From: Bacillus sp. OV166
GTDB lineage: Bacteria > Bacillota > Bacilli > Bacillales > Cytobacillaceae
Direction of reading: 5' to 3'
Assembly (NCBI RefSeq): GCF_900177675.1
Contig: NZ_FXWM01000001.1
Coordinates: 6,271,001 to 6,335,000 of the forward strand
DNA: 64,000 nucleotides
Shown here: one piece after another, positions 30,741-40,070 of the stretch
How the letters are laid out: every line of letters begins with the position of its first letter
Position numbering within the stretch: the stretch's first letter is position 1
Program-made: the position numbers and the translations under genes
The notes under the pieces: model-generated
What the model was told of the DNA's origin: nothing
Database searches by the model: none
Seen by the model: only the letters and a program-made list of their open reading frames with translations

Positions 30741-30786
30741 GGACGGTTCTCATGGTTTTTAATGGGGTTAGTACTGACTACAAGAG
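30741..30786. repeat. REP element R2, left part of a split palindrome
   Basis: GGGACGGTTCTCATGG, then the loop AATGGGGTTAGTACTGACTA and CAAGAG. The expected right arm (AACCGTCCCCATGG) is missing here but is present at 33541-33557, also preceded by GAG. The two parts make one complete REP if the 30787-33540 segment is removed. Confidence 0.65.
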
Positions 30787-30797
30787 TTGTCTACTGG

Positions 30798-31574
30798 TCA
30801 CGCTTTAGTTATAAGGGTTCGTGAAACGCCTAAGATTCTTGCTGTTTGGCGTTGTGACAGGCCTTGGATTCCTTTTGTTTTTTTGAGAATTTCACTTCTT
30901 TTTAGTTTTGGTAAACTCTTAACTTGGGCGATTTCAATTCCATTCAGCAGCTTTTTAATCAATACCCTAGCTTCCTCATCTGTTAATCTTCTTTCATTGA
31001 TGAGGTCATCTAGACATTGGTCCTGATTGACCCTTTCATTAAATTCTTTAAATCTCTCTCTGGCTAGAATGTTATCCTCCGAAAACATTCCCAAAATGAA
31101 TTCAGGGTCCAGCAGTTTCCTTAACTCATCGTGAGTACCGTAATATTGCCGGCAGCTGCTCCATCTCCACTCATCCACCTGTTTGACGATTCTTGCTTTA
31201 AGTGGATTTTGGTGGATGTATCTAACCAGGGTTAATAAGTACTGATCATTTTCTACATTCTCACTCTTAAACCTATCCTGAAAAAGATGCCCTGATGTTC
31301 CGTACTTCCAGTTATAGTACATGACAAAACTAACACCTATTCTTTTCATTGTAGTCGATATATCTTCATTGCCCTCTCTTAATAGCAGGTGTACATGATT
31401 ACTCATCAAACACCAACCGTAAATCTTCACCTTAGTTTTCAACTTATATTTATGTAATAAATCAAGAAAGTTCAAGCAATCCGCATCATCGTGGAAGATT
31501 TCTTGTCTATTGGCACCTCTTAGCATAATATGGTAGATTCCGCTCCCGCTTTTCACTCTGGCTCTTCGAGGCAT
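30798..31574 (-). CDS. REP-associated tyrosine transposase (RAYT, Y1/IS200-like)
   Basis: A single-strand DNA nuclease of the HUH superfamily of about 258 residues. The N terminus MPRRARVKSGSGIYHIMLRGANRQEIF is typical of RAYTs. The metal-binding HUH motif is SNHVHLLL (His64 and His66 counted from a GTG four codons upstream) and the nucleophilic tyrosine lies in FVMYYNWKYGTSGHLFQDRFKS. The C terminus adds a helix-turn-helix (LSQRQTARILGVSRTLITKA). RAYTs cut and join REP palindromes, and several such palindromes surround this gene. The ATG at 31574 is preferred over the upstream GTG, because it matches the family N terminus. It follows the comM pseudogene by about 70 nt on the same strand. Confidence 0.85.
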   Translation of the reverse strand: MPRRARVKSGSGIYHIMLRGANRQEIFHDDADCLNFLDLLHKYKLKTKVKIYGWCLMSNHVHLLLREGNEDISTTMKRIGVSFVMYYNWKYGTSGHLFQDRFKSENVENDQYLLTLVRYIHQNPLKARIVKQVDEWRWSSCRQYYGTHDELRKLLDPEFILGMFSEDNILARERFKEFNERVNQDQCLDDLINERRLTDEEARVLIKKLLNGIEIAQVKSLPKLKRSEILKKTKGIQGLSQRQTARILGVSRTLITKA

Positions 31575-31646
31575 CTTACTCGCCACAGGAAAGCATCGGC
31601 CTATTCTTTTGCTTTATTCCCCTAAAAGAGCAAGCAAACACTCTGC

Positions 31647-33202
31647 TCACTGATAGTTCCATTCACTCTTCTCCCCTGCCTTTGTTTCACGAGGCGCCAT
31701 TTCTTTTGGCTTATCTATTTTCCTTAATTGTATAGCCTCCCTAAGAGCCTCATCCGATATTGATTTTTCTCCATTTAAGTCAGCAATCGTTCTTGCTATG
31801 CGGATAATCTTAATTTGCACACGGTTACTAAGTCCTTGCTTGATTGACATACTTTGTAGTAATTGCTGCTGTCTGCTTGTTAAAGGTGATTCACCAATCA
31901 GCTTTTCAAATGGGACACTTCCATTACAAATCTCTTTACCGTACCGTTTATATTGTGTTTCTCTAGCAGCGATAACCCGCTTTTGTACTTCACCTGATGA
32001 TTCAATTCCTTTGAAATCGTGATCCTTCAGATTAACTGGCTTTAAAGATAGCAGAATATCTATTCTATCTAAGATAGGGCCTGAGACGCGATTTTGATAC
32101 GATTTAATTTGATTTTCAGAACAGGTACAATATTGCTGACTGGAACCAAAATAACCGCAAGGACAGGGGTTCATGGCAGCGATAAAAATAAACTTTGCTG
32201 GATACGTCACTGTAGAATGGACACGACTGATCGTTACCTTCTCATTTTCTAAGGGCTGCCTAAGCATATCTAATGTTTTCTTTGAAAATTCCCCTAATTC
32301 ATCTAGAAAAAGAACACCGCGATGGGCTAACGACACTTCACCAGGTTTCGGATTGGTACCACCACCGATAATCGAAACAGATTAAGCAGAATGATGTGGA
32401 TGACGATATGAAGGTAAGGACAGTGAATGATAGGGAGCACCAGCTAGTTGGTAGAGACTTATTTTCTCCAACTGAGCTTCTTTGGATAAGGAAAGGAGGA
32501 TCGAGGGGAAGGTTTCAGCTAGTAAACTCTTACCGCATCCCGGTGGTCCGTCCATCAAAACATAGTGTTCACCACTTGCAGCAATTTCTAGTGCTCTTTT
32601 TGCAATTTCATGGCCTATAATCTGGTTAAAATCCCTTTCTACCACCATGTGATCTTCCAGCAGTTCAATTGGTTGAAGAAGAGGAAGCATCGGCCTGCCC
32701 GCTAAATGGTCCATGACATCTTGAAGCGTCTCTATGTAAACTAGCTCTAAATCAGTCAATTCAATTTTAGGGATGGTTGGGTCAAAGGGGAGAAAAAGCT
32801 TTTTTAACTTCAGTTTTTTCGCTGCTAGGATAGCTGCAATCATTCCTTCCACCGGAAGTATTGTTCCGTCTAATGATATAGCTCCAATAAAACCAGTATC
32901 GTTAGGAATTTTCTCCTCTACAAACTTCCCACTTATTAATACTCCAATAGCAATCGCTAGATCAAATAATGGACCATTTTCTTTTGTTCGGCAGGCGATA
33001 GATTAATGGTTACTTTCATATCTACTAAAGAATTCCCCATACTATGCAGGGCAGCTGCAACCCGTTCCTTTGATTCTTTTACCGACGCATCAGGGAGCCC
33101 GACAATCACAATGGATTCAATTCCCTCTTTCACCTGAACCTCCACTTGGACACGATATCCCTCCAAGCCCTTTAGTCCAATGCTTGTAACTTTTACTGAC
33201 AT
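31647..33202 (-). pseudogene. comM: comM (YifB-type Mg chelatase-like ATPase), broken
   Basis: The three pieces together make a full-length protein of about 515 residues. ComM is a hexameric AAA+ branch-migration helicase that aids integration of transforming DNA. Present are the N-terminal domain (SVKVTSIGLKGLEGYRVQVEV, LPDASVKESKERV), Walker A (GPPGCGKS), Walker B (GVLFLDEL), the NPCPCGYFG finger and the C-terminal helical domain. Two lesions are visible. One A is missing in the run at about 32981-32986 (EQKK then out of frame instead of NGPLFDLAIA). An in-frame TAA at 32382-32384 falls between HPHHSA and SVSIIGGG, probably TCA changed to TAA. The ATG at 33202 has GAGGAGGGAC upstream. The RAYT gene follows. 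Confidence 0.85.
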
Positions 33203-33540
33203 GTTTAAAGTCCCTCCTCGAATATTTGGTGGATATTTTCTATTTCTCAAAATGGAGATTATGAATAGTTACTAGGATACAAAGGTGAAGTATTCAAGAG
33301 TAGTTGTATCATGGGGTCAAGTGGTGAAAAACTTTGAATAAAGGATTGGATAGGGTAGTAAGGTTGAAATGGGATGAAACAGATAGATGATAGATTTCCA
33401 TTGGTGGATAAACACACGAGGGGATCTTTAGTGGAAGGAAAGGAGTAAACTATTTCTATCAAACCTATCATACACTAATTTTCAAAATACTTCATTCAAT
33501 TTTTGCTTGTACCCTGCTTAAAAAATCAGGATAAAGCCAG
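33203..33540. other. Upstream region of comM
   Basis: No credible gene. A 70-codon minus-strand frame here lacks a ribosome site. The region ends at the junction with the right half of the split REP. Confidence 0.35.
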
Positions 33541-33557
33541 GAGAACCGTCCCCATGG
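33541..33557. repeat. REP element R3, right part of the split palindrome
   Basis: GAGAACCGTCCCCATGG is the complement of the left arm at 30741-30756 (CCATGAGAACCGTCCC when reversed). See R2. Confidence 0.65.
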
Positions 33558-33563
33558 TCTTCC

Positions 33564-33708
33564 ACAAACTCAAAACCAGGACACCTTTCGTCAACTTGAA
33601 GGTACAAAATTAATGTTTTGGAACAACAGTATTGATTTGCAAGAAGTTGTGAATTGGGTGGAAGAAATGAGTAAGGTTGTAATACAAAACAACCGTGAGA
33701 GATTCTAA
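33564..33708 (+). pseudogene. C-terminal fragment of a small protein related to the 36.8-kb gene
   Basis: An open stretch ends LMFWNNSIDLQEVVNWVEEM before a stop at 33706-33708. It aligns with the end of the 36782-37345 gene (FTLFNDTVSISEVCKWVKNI). There is no start codon, and the upstream side is cut by the REP element. It is followed by a weak hairpin (about 33751-33771) with T residues. Confidence 0.55.
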
Positions 33709-34018
33709 AAGTAATCTCACTAACGGAGGGTTTCCTTTAAGATCAAGCTGCCATAATTGGTGGCTTTTTGCATTTGTTTAAATAATAATATCTCACATAA
33801 AAAGGTCGTATGTTACACATTTGGCACAAAAAGCGAAGCAAACAGACCTGACTACAACCAACACTAATCTAACTACAGCAAAGAATAGAAAACGAAATGA
33901 TGTTAGGCGAGTTTCACCATAAAATAGAAAAAAGTATTCCTTACCATCAGGTTTTACATGGCAAACTGCATCCATTTCCATTTTTACAGATGGTTTAAAC
34001 TTTTTTACCAATTTTGAT

Positions 34019-35215
34019 TTGTCAACATTTCAAAACACAGGTGGGAAAAATGTTTATGTTAGTCCTACAGGTCTTAGTGCAAACGATGGTTTAAGTGAGT
34101 CTACACCTTGTCAAAGTTTATTAAAAGCGTACCAAATTGCTGCGAACAATGACACCATTATTATGTTAGATGGTTTGTATTATCGAGGTGCAAGTTGGCA
34201 AAATCAGCGCATTCAAAAAAACTTGAATATTAAAGCGAAAAACAAAGGTAAGGTAAAGGTTATTTATGGAGATGTTCTTACCTATACGAAAACAGCAGGT
34301 GCAACAAATGTTTACCAAGTTGCTAGGTCTAGCGTTTCGAAAGTTGTTGACATAAGTTTTGATGATATTGGTACTGAATATTTAGTTGCTACATCTATTG
34401 CTGATTGTGATGCGAAAGAGGGGAGTTGGTATACGGATGGAACAACCCTTTACGTCCACGCTATCGGGCACGGCTCGCCTGATAATAATAAGGTATTTGC
34501 GTTATTGAAAGGTGAACATTTTTGGGCAAATAGTGATACTCAAGCCGTTTCTTTATATTTAGAGGGTTTTACCATCTACGGAGGATTTACAGGGAACCTT
34601 ACTGTTGATGAAACCAATAATCCTATATCTGTTTATGCGAAATCCATGATTTTTCTTTATGGCTCAGCAGACAGTGGGAAAGCAGATGCTGTAAATATTA
34701 GCGGTGCAACCTATGCATTTTTTCAAGACTGCATAGCAGCTTATTCAGATAAAGACGGTTTCAACTACACTGCCTATAATGACGCAGGTGTTTTAAAAGA
34801 TAAACCTAAATTCATTGAAGTTAATTGTCAAGGTTTCAGTAACGGTTTGTTAAATCGGATTGCAGGATCAGAAAATACAAACAATGGTTCGACAGCACAT
34901 GAAGGTGCTGTAGGAATAAGAATTAACGGAAAGTATTTTAATAATATGGGAAGTAATGTTTGTGATGTTCAAGTTGGGACTCGAAGTGTAAATTTAGGAT
35001 GCATGGCTTTTGATAGTGCGTGTACTTTGGATAGTTCTTTTGCTACTGACTTTTGCACACAACAATCAGGTGCGGAAATGTGGTTAGATGGTTGTGTATC
35101 TTTTGGCAGTAGATACAATATTTATCCCACATCAGGAACAACAATGCACGTTTACAATACGGAGTTTGACACTATGCAAGGTGGAGGAACTTTAGATCTT
35201 ATTAATCAGTTATAA
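34019..35215 (+). CDS. Beta-helix (pectate-lyase-like) surface protein, 5'-degenerate
   Basis: A protein of about 400 residues with a right-handed parallel beta-helix-like pattern, a paralogue of the next gene. Shared landmarks are TGGKNVYVSPTG, DGLSESTPCQSLLKAY, TLYVHAIG, EGFTIYG, NNGSTAHEG, NMGSNV and CTQQSGAEMWLDGCVSFGS. In-frame similarity to the neighbour goes on upstream of the nominal TTG start (SLPSGFTWQT, SIFTDGLNFFTNFD, from about 33938), but an in-frame TAA at 33920 and the lack of any start codon or ribosome site show the 5' end is lost. The residue stretch before that stop (LAQKAKQTDLTTTNTNL) resembles coiled-coil linkers of phage tail or spore-surface fibres. Probably not expressed, or made as a fragment. 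Confidence 0.55.
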   Translation: MSTFQNTGGKNVYVSPTGLSANDGLSESTPCQSLLKAYQIAANNDTIIMLDGLYYRGASWQNQRIQKNLNIKAKNKGKVKVIYGDVLTYTKTAGATNVYQVARSSVSKVVDISFDDIGTEYLVATSIADCDAKEGSWYTDGTTLYVHAIGHGSPDNNKVFALLKGEHFWANSDTQAVSLYLEGFTIYGGFTGNLTVDETNNPISVYAKSMIFLYGSADSGKADAVNISGATYAFFQDCIAAYSDKDGFNYTAYNDAGVLKDKPKFIEVNCQGFSNGLLNRIAGSENTNNGSTAHEGAVGIRINGKYFNNMGSNVCDVQVGTRSVNLGCMAFDSACTLDSSFATDFCTQQSGAEMWLDGCVSFGSRYNIYPTSGTTMHVYNTEFDTMQGGGTLDLINQL

Positions 35216-35302
35216 TAATAGGATAATTATACTAAATTAAATTGACATATTTCCCTCTTTTATCTTAAAGTTACATTTGGTAGGTAAATAGAAGGGGGAT
35301 TT

Positions 35303-36682
35303 ATGGTGAAAAGAATTGCTATTTTACTATTTTTTTGTTTTTTGATTTACAACTCAATAGGCTTAACTTCTACTTCGGCAGAAACATTAGGCGGGATTAC
35401 AAGATGGGATTTCCCATCATTTTGGACTTGGAGAGATGCACCTATAAATATTTATACTGACGGCAAAAGTTTTTTAACAAATTTCGATGTTGCTACGTAT
35501 AAAAATGCTGGAGGTAAGAATATTTATGTTGATCCTGTTAATGGAAGTAGCCAATATGATGGATTATCTGAAAGTAAGCCAGTCCAAAGTCTTTTAAAAG
35601 CATATTTGTTATCTAATGATGGAGACACAATATGGCTTAAAGATGGAATTTACAAACGGTCTGCAATGATGGGGGATCGGAACATTGAGAAAAGTATAAA
35701 TATTATAGCTGTTCATCCTGGTAAAGTTCATTTTATTTATGGGGACGACCATATCTATACTAAAACTATTGGCTATAATAATATTTATCAAACATCTAGA
35801 ACGAATGTAAAAAAGGTAATTGATATCCAAAATATTGATGTAAATAATGAAACTAAAGAATTACAACGGGTTAATAATCTCGCGGATTGCAATACTATTC
35901 CAGGCAGTTGGTTTACCGACGGGTCTACAGTTTATGTTCATACTATGAATAATTCAATGCCTAACAATAAGTCAATTGCTATTTTATTATTGGGAAAGAG
36001 TCCAATTTATGTAACTAGTCAGACAAAAAACGTTAACTTATATCTAGAAGGGTTTAATATCTATGGGTCGTCTACTGGGAATGTATACTTTTCAAACTCT
36101 TCAAGTTTTAAAGAACCTAATCTATACATGAAAAACATGGTGTTGAAATATGCCTATGGAGGCTCAGCAGATGCAAATGCACTTAGTGTTCTCGGAGCTA
36201 AAAATGTATATGTTCAAAACTGTGAAGCAAGTTACTCCATTAAAGACGGTTTTAATTATCACGGGCAAAACGGTACCTCTCCAAATGTCATTGAAGTAAA
36301 TTCTATAGGGTATAATAATGGGGATAATTCTTTACGTGATAATATTAATGTTAATAATGGATCAACTATACATGACGGAGGACAAATTATACGAATAAAT
36401 GGTGTCTATCATGATAATATGGGAGCAAATGTTGCTGATGTTCATCCGGGAACAAAGTCACTTTGTTTAGGGTGTATTGCAGACCATTCTAGGAGTACTG
36501 TTAAGGATATGACAAACAGTAATTTTGGTACCCAACAAAGGGATGCAGAAATGTGGTTAGAAAATTGTGTGTCATATGGTAGCTTATATGGAATCACTGC
36601 TTATACCGGAACTACAATGCATATAAAAAACACGAAATATGAATCAAAAATAGGTGGAGGAACTTTTATTTTTGAAAAATAA
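35303..36682 (+). CDS. Secreted beta-helix (pectate-lyase-like) protein
   Basis: A 459-residue protein with a clear signal peptide (KRIAILLFFCFLIYNSIGLTS, about residues 3-23, cleavage probably near TSAE) and a repetitive beta-helix body. It is the intact paralogue of the previous gene, with matching blocks such as AGGKNIYVDP, DGLSESKPVQSLLKAY, GSWFTDGSTVYVHTM, EGFNIYGSSTGN and TQQRDAEMWLENCVSYGS. The start has AGAAGGGGGAT at good spacing. Folds of this kind bind or cut polysaccharide. Candidate catalytic residues cannot be assigned by eye. The two tandem genes lie 87 nt apart, and a small protein gene follows. Function: extracellular, possibly polysaccharide lyase or adhesin. Confidence 0.75.
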   Translation: MVKRIAILLFFCFLIYNSIGLTSTSAETLGGITRWDFPSFWTWRDAPINIYTDGKSFLTNFDVATYKNAGGKNIYVDPVNGSSQYDGLSESKPVQSLLKAYLLSNDGDTIWLKDGIYKRSAMMGDRNIEKSINIIAVHPGKVHFIYGDDHIYTKTIGYNNIYQTSRTNVKKVIDIQNIDVNNETKELQRVNNLADCNTIPGSWFTDGSTVYVHTMNNSMPNNKSIAILLLGKSPIYVTSQTKNVNLYLEGFNIYGSSTGNVYFSNSSSFKEPNLYMKNMVLKYAYGGSADANALSVLGAKNVYVQNCEASYSIKDGFNYHGQNGTSPNVIEVNSIGYNNGDNSLRDNINVNNGSTIHDGGQIIRINGVYHDNMGANVADVHPGTKSLCLGCIADHSRSTVKDMTNSNFGTQQRDAEMWLENCVSYGSLYGITAYTGTTMHIKNTKYESKIGGGTFIFEK

Positions 36683-36781
36683 AAGTTTTTTCACTAAGTG
36701 ATTCAGAATCATGCTAAAAAGAAGGAAAAGACGGAATCTTTTTAGAAATAATTTGTTATGAACAATTAAGGAGGAATTTAA

Positions 36782-37345
36782 TTGGAAAACAAATTATCTT
36801 TTCCGAAAGATGAAGAAACACTTGATTTTATTTTAGGAGTGTATGCATCTGAAATTAATATGCGAAGTAGATTCGTTGCGCAAGCGAAAAATGAATTAGA
36901 TGAGTAATTTAAAAATAATCCATACAATCAAGAACCACTTAGGAAAGTATTAGAAATTATAAGCCATAGCTCAGCTATATATAGAATTAAAGATAAAGCT
37001 GGTAGAATACCAAAAGAACTCAAATCTTTTGTAAACGAAAGAATCGATGCAATCAACAAAAAGTGGATTAACTTGCCAAATGAACCTGACGGTTTAAAAG
37101 CTGTAAGGAATTCTCTAGAGCATTTTGAAAACAGACTTGATGAATGGTCTGCAAAATCAAAAAGGCATATTTCAATTACAATTATTGGTGCAAAGGCAGA
37201 TGTGATCAAAGTCGATGGTGATGACTCCGATATGAAATATTGGAGAGTATTCAACAGTGATAAGTTTACTCTGTTCAATGATACAGTTAGTATAAGTGAA
37301 GTTTGCAAATGGGTGAAGAATATCAATAAAATAGTTAACTATTAA
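36782..37345 (+). pseudogene. Small protein gene of unknown function with an in-frame TAA
   Basis: A 187-codon frame starts at TTG after AAGGAGGAATTTAA and reads ENKLSFPKDEETLDFILGVY, then NELDE, a TAA at 36905-36907, and continues without frame change as FKNNPYNQEPLRKVLEIISH to the stop after NKIVNY. The continuous coding character on both sides argues for one gene broken by a nonsense codon (GAA or CAA to TAA). No family was recognised. It is predicted soluble and helical. A fragment of a related gene precedes the first beta-helix gene (33564-33708), so beta-helix and small protein may form a duplicated pair. Confidence 0.6.
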
Positions 37346-37426
37346 TATATTCACATTTGGCCGAAAAAGCGTCGTAATGAGAATCCTCACTAACTGGTAG
37401 TACTGCTTGAAAAAGTAGAATAAACT

Positions 37427-37448
37427 AAAAAAAATCCCTTCCGGGATT
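37427..37448 (-). terminator. Weak terminator-like hairpin
   Basis: A six-bp stem AATCCC/GGGATT with TTCC loop, followed on the minus strand by a run of T residues. It lies downstream of the IS1182 transposase. Confidence 0.4.
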
Positions 37449-37631
37449 ATAAACTAATACCTGTATTTTTTATCTTTTTCTATTATTGGAAATGAAATCC
37501 ACATGGATGGTTCGAAGCCACTGAAAAAGTCACTTTTTTTTACGACATTTTATCCCACCACTGAGTCAATTTATCCAAAAAACCGCTGTTTTTTTCAATA
37601 ATATGGTAAATAAGTGAAATAAAAGGGTTAA

Positions 37632-39100
37632 TTAAGAGGATAGCTTATTTGCTATCCTCTTAAGATTCACCGCTAATGCAGTTAATTTTGTTTGCGTGGC
37701 CATGCTTTTTAGACCGTACCCCCTAGCACGATCTAGCCCATGGAAGTTTTTCATTTCCCCATTCTTCCATTCCTGGCAAGCCCTTTTCTTATATTTCTCT
37801 TTAAATTCATCTGTCTTTTCACTTTGGCTATATTCATAGAATTCTGGGGTATTTAAACCTACCACCAATATTTTTCTTACTGCTGTGCCACTTACACAAC
37901 ATTCCCTTAATGGGCAGTTTCTACATTTCTCCTTTTCAAAGTAATATTTATAGGAACCATTTCGGTCTTTTTTCTTTGCATATTTTTTTTCTTCAGTTTT
38001 ATTTCCTTGCACACAAAACCATTCGTCGGAGTCTTTGTTGTAACTGAATCTATCCTCATTTATCTTATAAGTCATAGGGTTAACAGGTATATACGCATTG
38101 GCTTTAAGCTCTTTTATTTTATCTAATATTGGTTTTTTAAAGTAAGCACGATCACCATATACTTCATTTATGGTTACTCCGCTTTCCTTTGTTAATGCAA
38201 TTAACTCATTAAACTGCGTTCCATCTACATAGGCTCCATCATTGACTCGTACAGCAGTTATCATTCGCTCTTCTGTCGTGATGACATATTCCATTTTATA
38301 TCCGAAGAATTTCTGTGTTTTACTTTTGTGGCCCACACGGGCCTCTTGATCTACAATTGAACGGACACCTTTTTGTTCCATAAATTTAGGATCCTTTAGG
38401 ATTTCTTTAGCATTTTCTACTACTTTCTTGGTTTTTGGTGTCCTTTCGATTTCTACGTGTTGCTCTACTTGGAAAATCGTATCTTCTAGATACGATTTCA
38501 TGGTCTCTTTTGCTTCTTTATGGTCCTCTATTTCTTTATATTCAGGGATGTCTTGGTTAATAGATTCAGGCATTTCGCCTGTTTCTTCTTTTAACGTCTT
38601 AAAAATTTTTTGAGCTAACGCTTCATTACTCTTTCAGGCGTTGCTTTAAAAGTGTTGGCTTCAGTATGTGTTGTATCGATACTTATTCCAGTGTCTTTGA
38701 TGATTCCTTTATTCACACATTGTTTTACAATCTCTTTGATGATCTCATCTAACGTTATTCCTTGTAATCTATGTACTCTAAATTTGGCTAATAGACTAGG
38801 ATCAGGAAGCCCTTCATCTGGATTGATGTCAAGAAAATACATGTATGCAAGATGCAAGGAGGCATTTTCAATAACCTGTACATCTGATAGATTATATAGG
38901 TATTGCAGCACTAAAATCTTTACCATCAGCTCAGGTTCTTTTGCGGGTCTTCCATAATATTTGCAGTAGGACTTTTCGAGAAGTTTATTAATAAAACTAA
39001 ACTCAACGTTATCTCTAAGCAGTTTAAGCGTATGCTTTTCCGGAATCTTATCGTATAATAATGAATAGATGCTTAATTGCATATCTTTGTCTTTAAGCAT
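37632..39100 (-). pseudogene. IS1182-family transposase, frameshifted
   Basis: A DDE transposase of about 490 residues. The N-terminal domain (SLLYDKIPEKHTLKLLRDNVEFSFI, GRPAKEPELMVKILVLQYLYNLSD) and the catalytic region (SIDTTHTEANTF; EVYGDRAYFKKPILDKIKE) are typical, and the Cys-rich segment KEKCRNCPLRECC is seen near the C terminus. The frame is lost at about 38613-38616: the first part ends ERVMKR and the second resumes LAQKIFKTLKEETGEM, one base short. The start ATG at 39100 follows TGGGGGATTT. A hairpin (TTAAGAGGATAGC with its complement, 37632-37663) overlaps the stop codon. Terminal repeats were not found, so element borders are unassigned. Confidence 0.8.
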
Positions 39101-39103
39101 GAG

Positions 39104-39167
39104 AAAATCCCCCATTTGGTTTGGTTTCTAGTCAATTCCATTATACCAAATTAGGGGGATTTTCTTT
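39104..39167. repeat. Inverted repeat at the 5' side of the IS1182 transposase
   Basis: GAAAATCCCCC-ATTTGG and CCAAATTAGGGGGATTTTC pair across about 27 nt, upstream of and partly over the transposase ribosome site. It is possibly the IS end or a structure that insulates the transposase from outside transcription. Confidence 0.55.
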
Positions 39168-39226
39168 TTTTTTTGCATATCTTAAATCTTTTTTCCAGTT
39201 TTTAGGATTCATTTTTCAGTGGTTTC

Positions 39227-39284
39227 GGATGGTTCTCATGGTTTTTTTTAATTTTGGTGCCGATCACAAGAATCGACCCCATGG
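39227..39284. repeat. REP palindrome R4
   Basis: GGATGGTTCTCATGG at the left and GAATCGACCCCATGG at the right around a T-rich loop with GGTGCCGATCAC. It has the same layout as R1. Confidence 0.6.
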
Positions 39285-39335
39285 TCCCGGCCCACCTTAC
39301 ACCCGGTCTTTCTTCACAGGAAGTAGTAAAGCTTT

Positions 39336-39761
39336 CTATAATACTTTATCAATCAATTCAACCACGACCCACTGTTGGTGTTGCCTTGCTTTTTCTTGGA
39401 TTTCTTTAAGTGCTTGTTCTACGCCGTTTACATTTTGATTTAGTAAGATTAATAGGTTCTCGTTTAGCTCCTCTACTGCTGCTCTTTCTACGTCCTGGTA
39501 GGTGATTTGACCGATGTCGTAGATATTAAACACTTGATGAAAATGCTCTGCCAGATCGATATTCCCAAGTTCATATATCTCCCTTATCATCGTAATCCCT
39601 TCGACCTTTGTTTCTAATAAGGTTGGATCCCATTCTTGCATTTTGTTCAGAAGATAATAATGTGCTGTTGTACAGATGCTTTTAAAGAAGGAATTATCAC
39701 TAGTTGCTGCAATGCTCACAAATTTAGGATCGTACCCGAACAGAAACATATCCCATAGCAA
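39336..39761 (-). CDS. Fragment of a helical protein of unknown function
   Basis: An open frame of 141 codons from a TTG, all-helical in character (FDPKFV-like region, then LNKMQEWDPTLLETKVEGIT and VERAAVEELNENLLILLNQN). The same frame stays open upstream to about 39884 with protein-like sequence (TPIWSGKTYWPNKRPELIQV) but without a start codon or ribosome site, so the 5' end appears lost. Not recognised. It lies back to back with a truncated DUF6431 gene, and both are bounded by REP elements R4 and R5. Confidence 0.4.
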   Translation of the reverse strand: MLWDMFLFGYDPKFVSIAATSDNSFFKSICTTAHYYLLNKMQEWDPTLLETKVEGITMIREIYELGNIDLAEHFHQVFNIYDIGQITYQDVERAAVEELNENLLILLNQNVNGVEQALKEIQEKARQHQQWVVVELIDKVL

Positions 39762-39883
39762 TCTACTACTTAAACTTGAAGCTGCAATCGTAAGTTCTCT
39801 TTCCCTTTTTTCTACAGGAATAACTTGGATTAACTCAGGTCGTTTATTCGGCCAATAAGTCTTACCAGACCAAATGGGCGTTT

Positions 39884-40064
39884 TTGGTTAGAGGTGCGGG
39901 GAGGATCCCTTCTCCTTGTTGTGGTAAAAGCATGAGCGTTATTGGAACTAGAAATAGAAAATCCCGGGAGAGATCTGGGGAATCAAAAGTTTATAATATT
40001 CGACGTTTAGAATGTGATGATTGTGGAAGAGTTCATCACGAACTACCTGATTTCTTGGTACCCA
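39884..40064 (+). pseudogene. Truncated DUF6431 zinc-finger-like protein
   Basis: The peptide contains PCCGKSMSVIGTRNRKSRER, then RRLECDDCGRVHHELPDFLV, the two paired-cysteine motifs and HHELPD signature of the DUF6431 family found next to transposase-like genes. The family continues after LVP, but here the similarity stops at REP element R5, and the 5' end also lacks a ribosome site. It is a remnant with both ends lost. Confidence 0.6.
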
Positions 40065-40070
40065 ATGCCG

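Noticed and set aside
33259..33471. 70-codon minus-strand frame upstream of comM
   Set aside because: No ribosome site, low complexity composition, and located in the comM leader region.
33793..34011. 72-codon minus-strand frame before the first beta-helix gene
   Set aside because: It overlaps plus-strand sequence with clear similarity to the paralogous gene, so it is a shadow.
25799..37345. Region as a prophage or integrative element
   Set aside because: XRE regulators and beta-helix genes hinted at it, but no integrase, terminase, capsid, portal, relaxase or attachment sites are visible.
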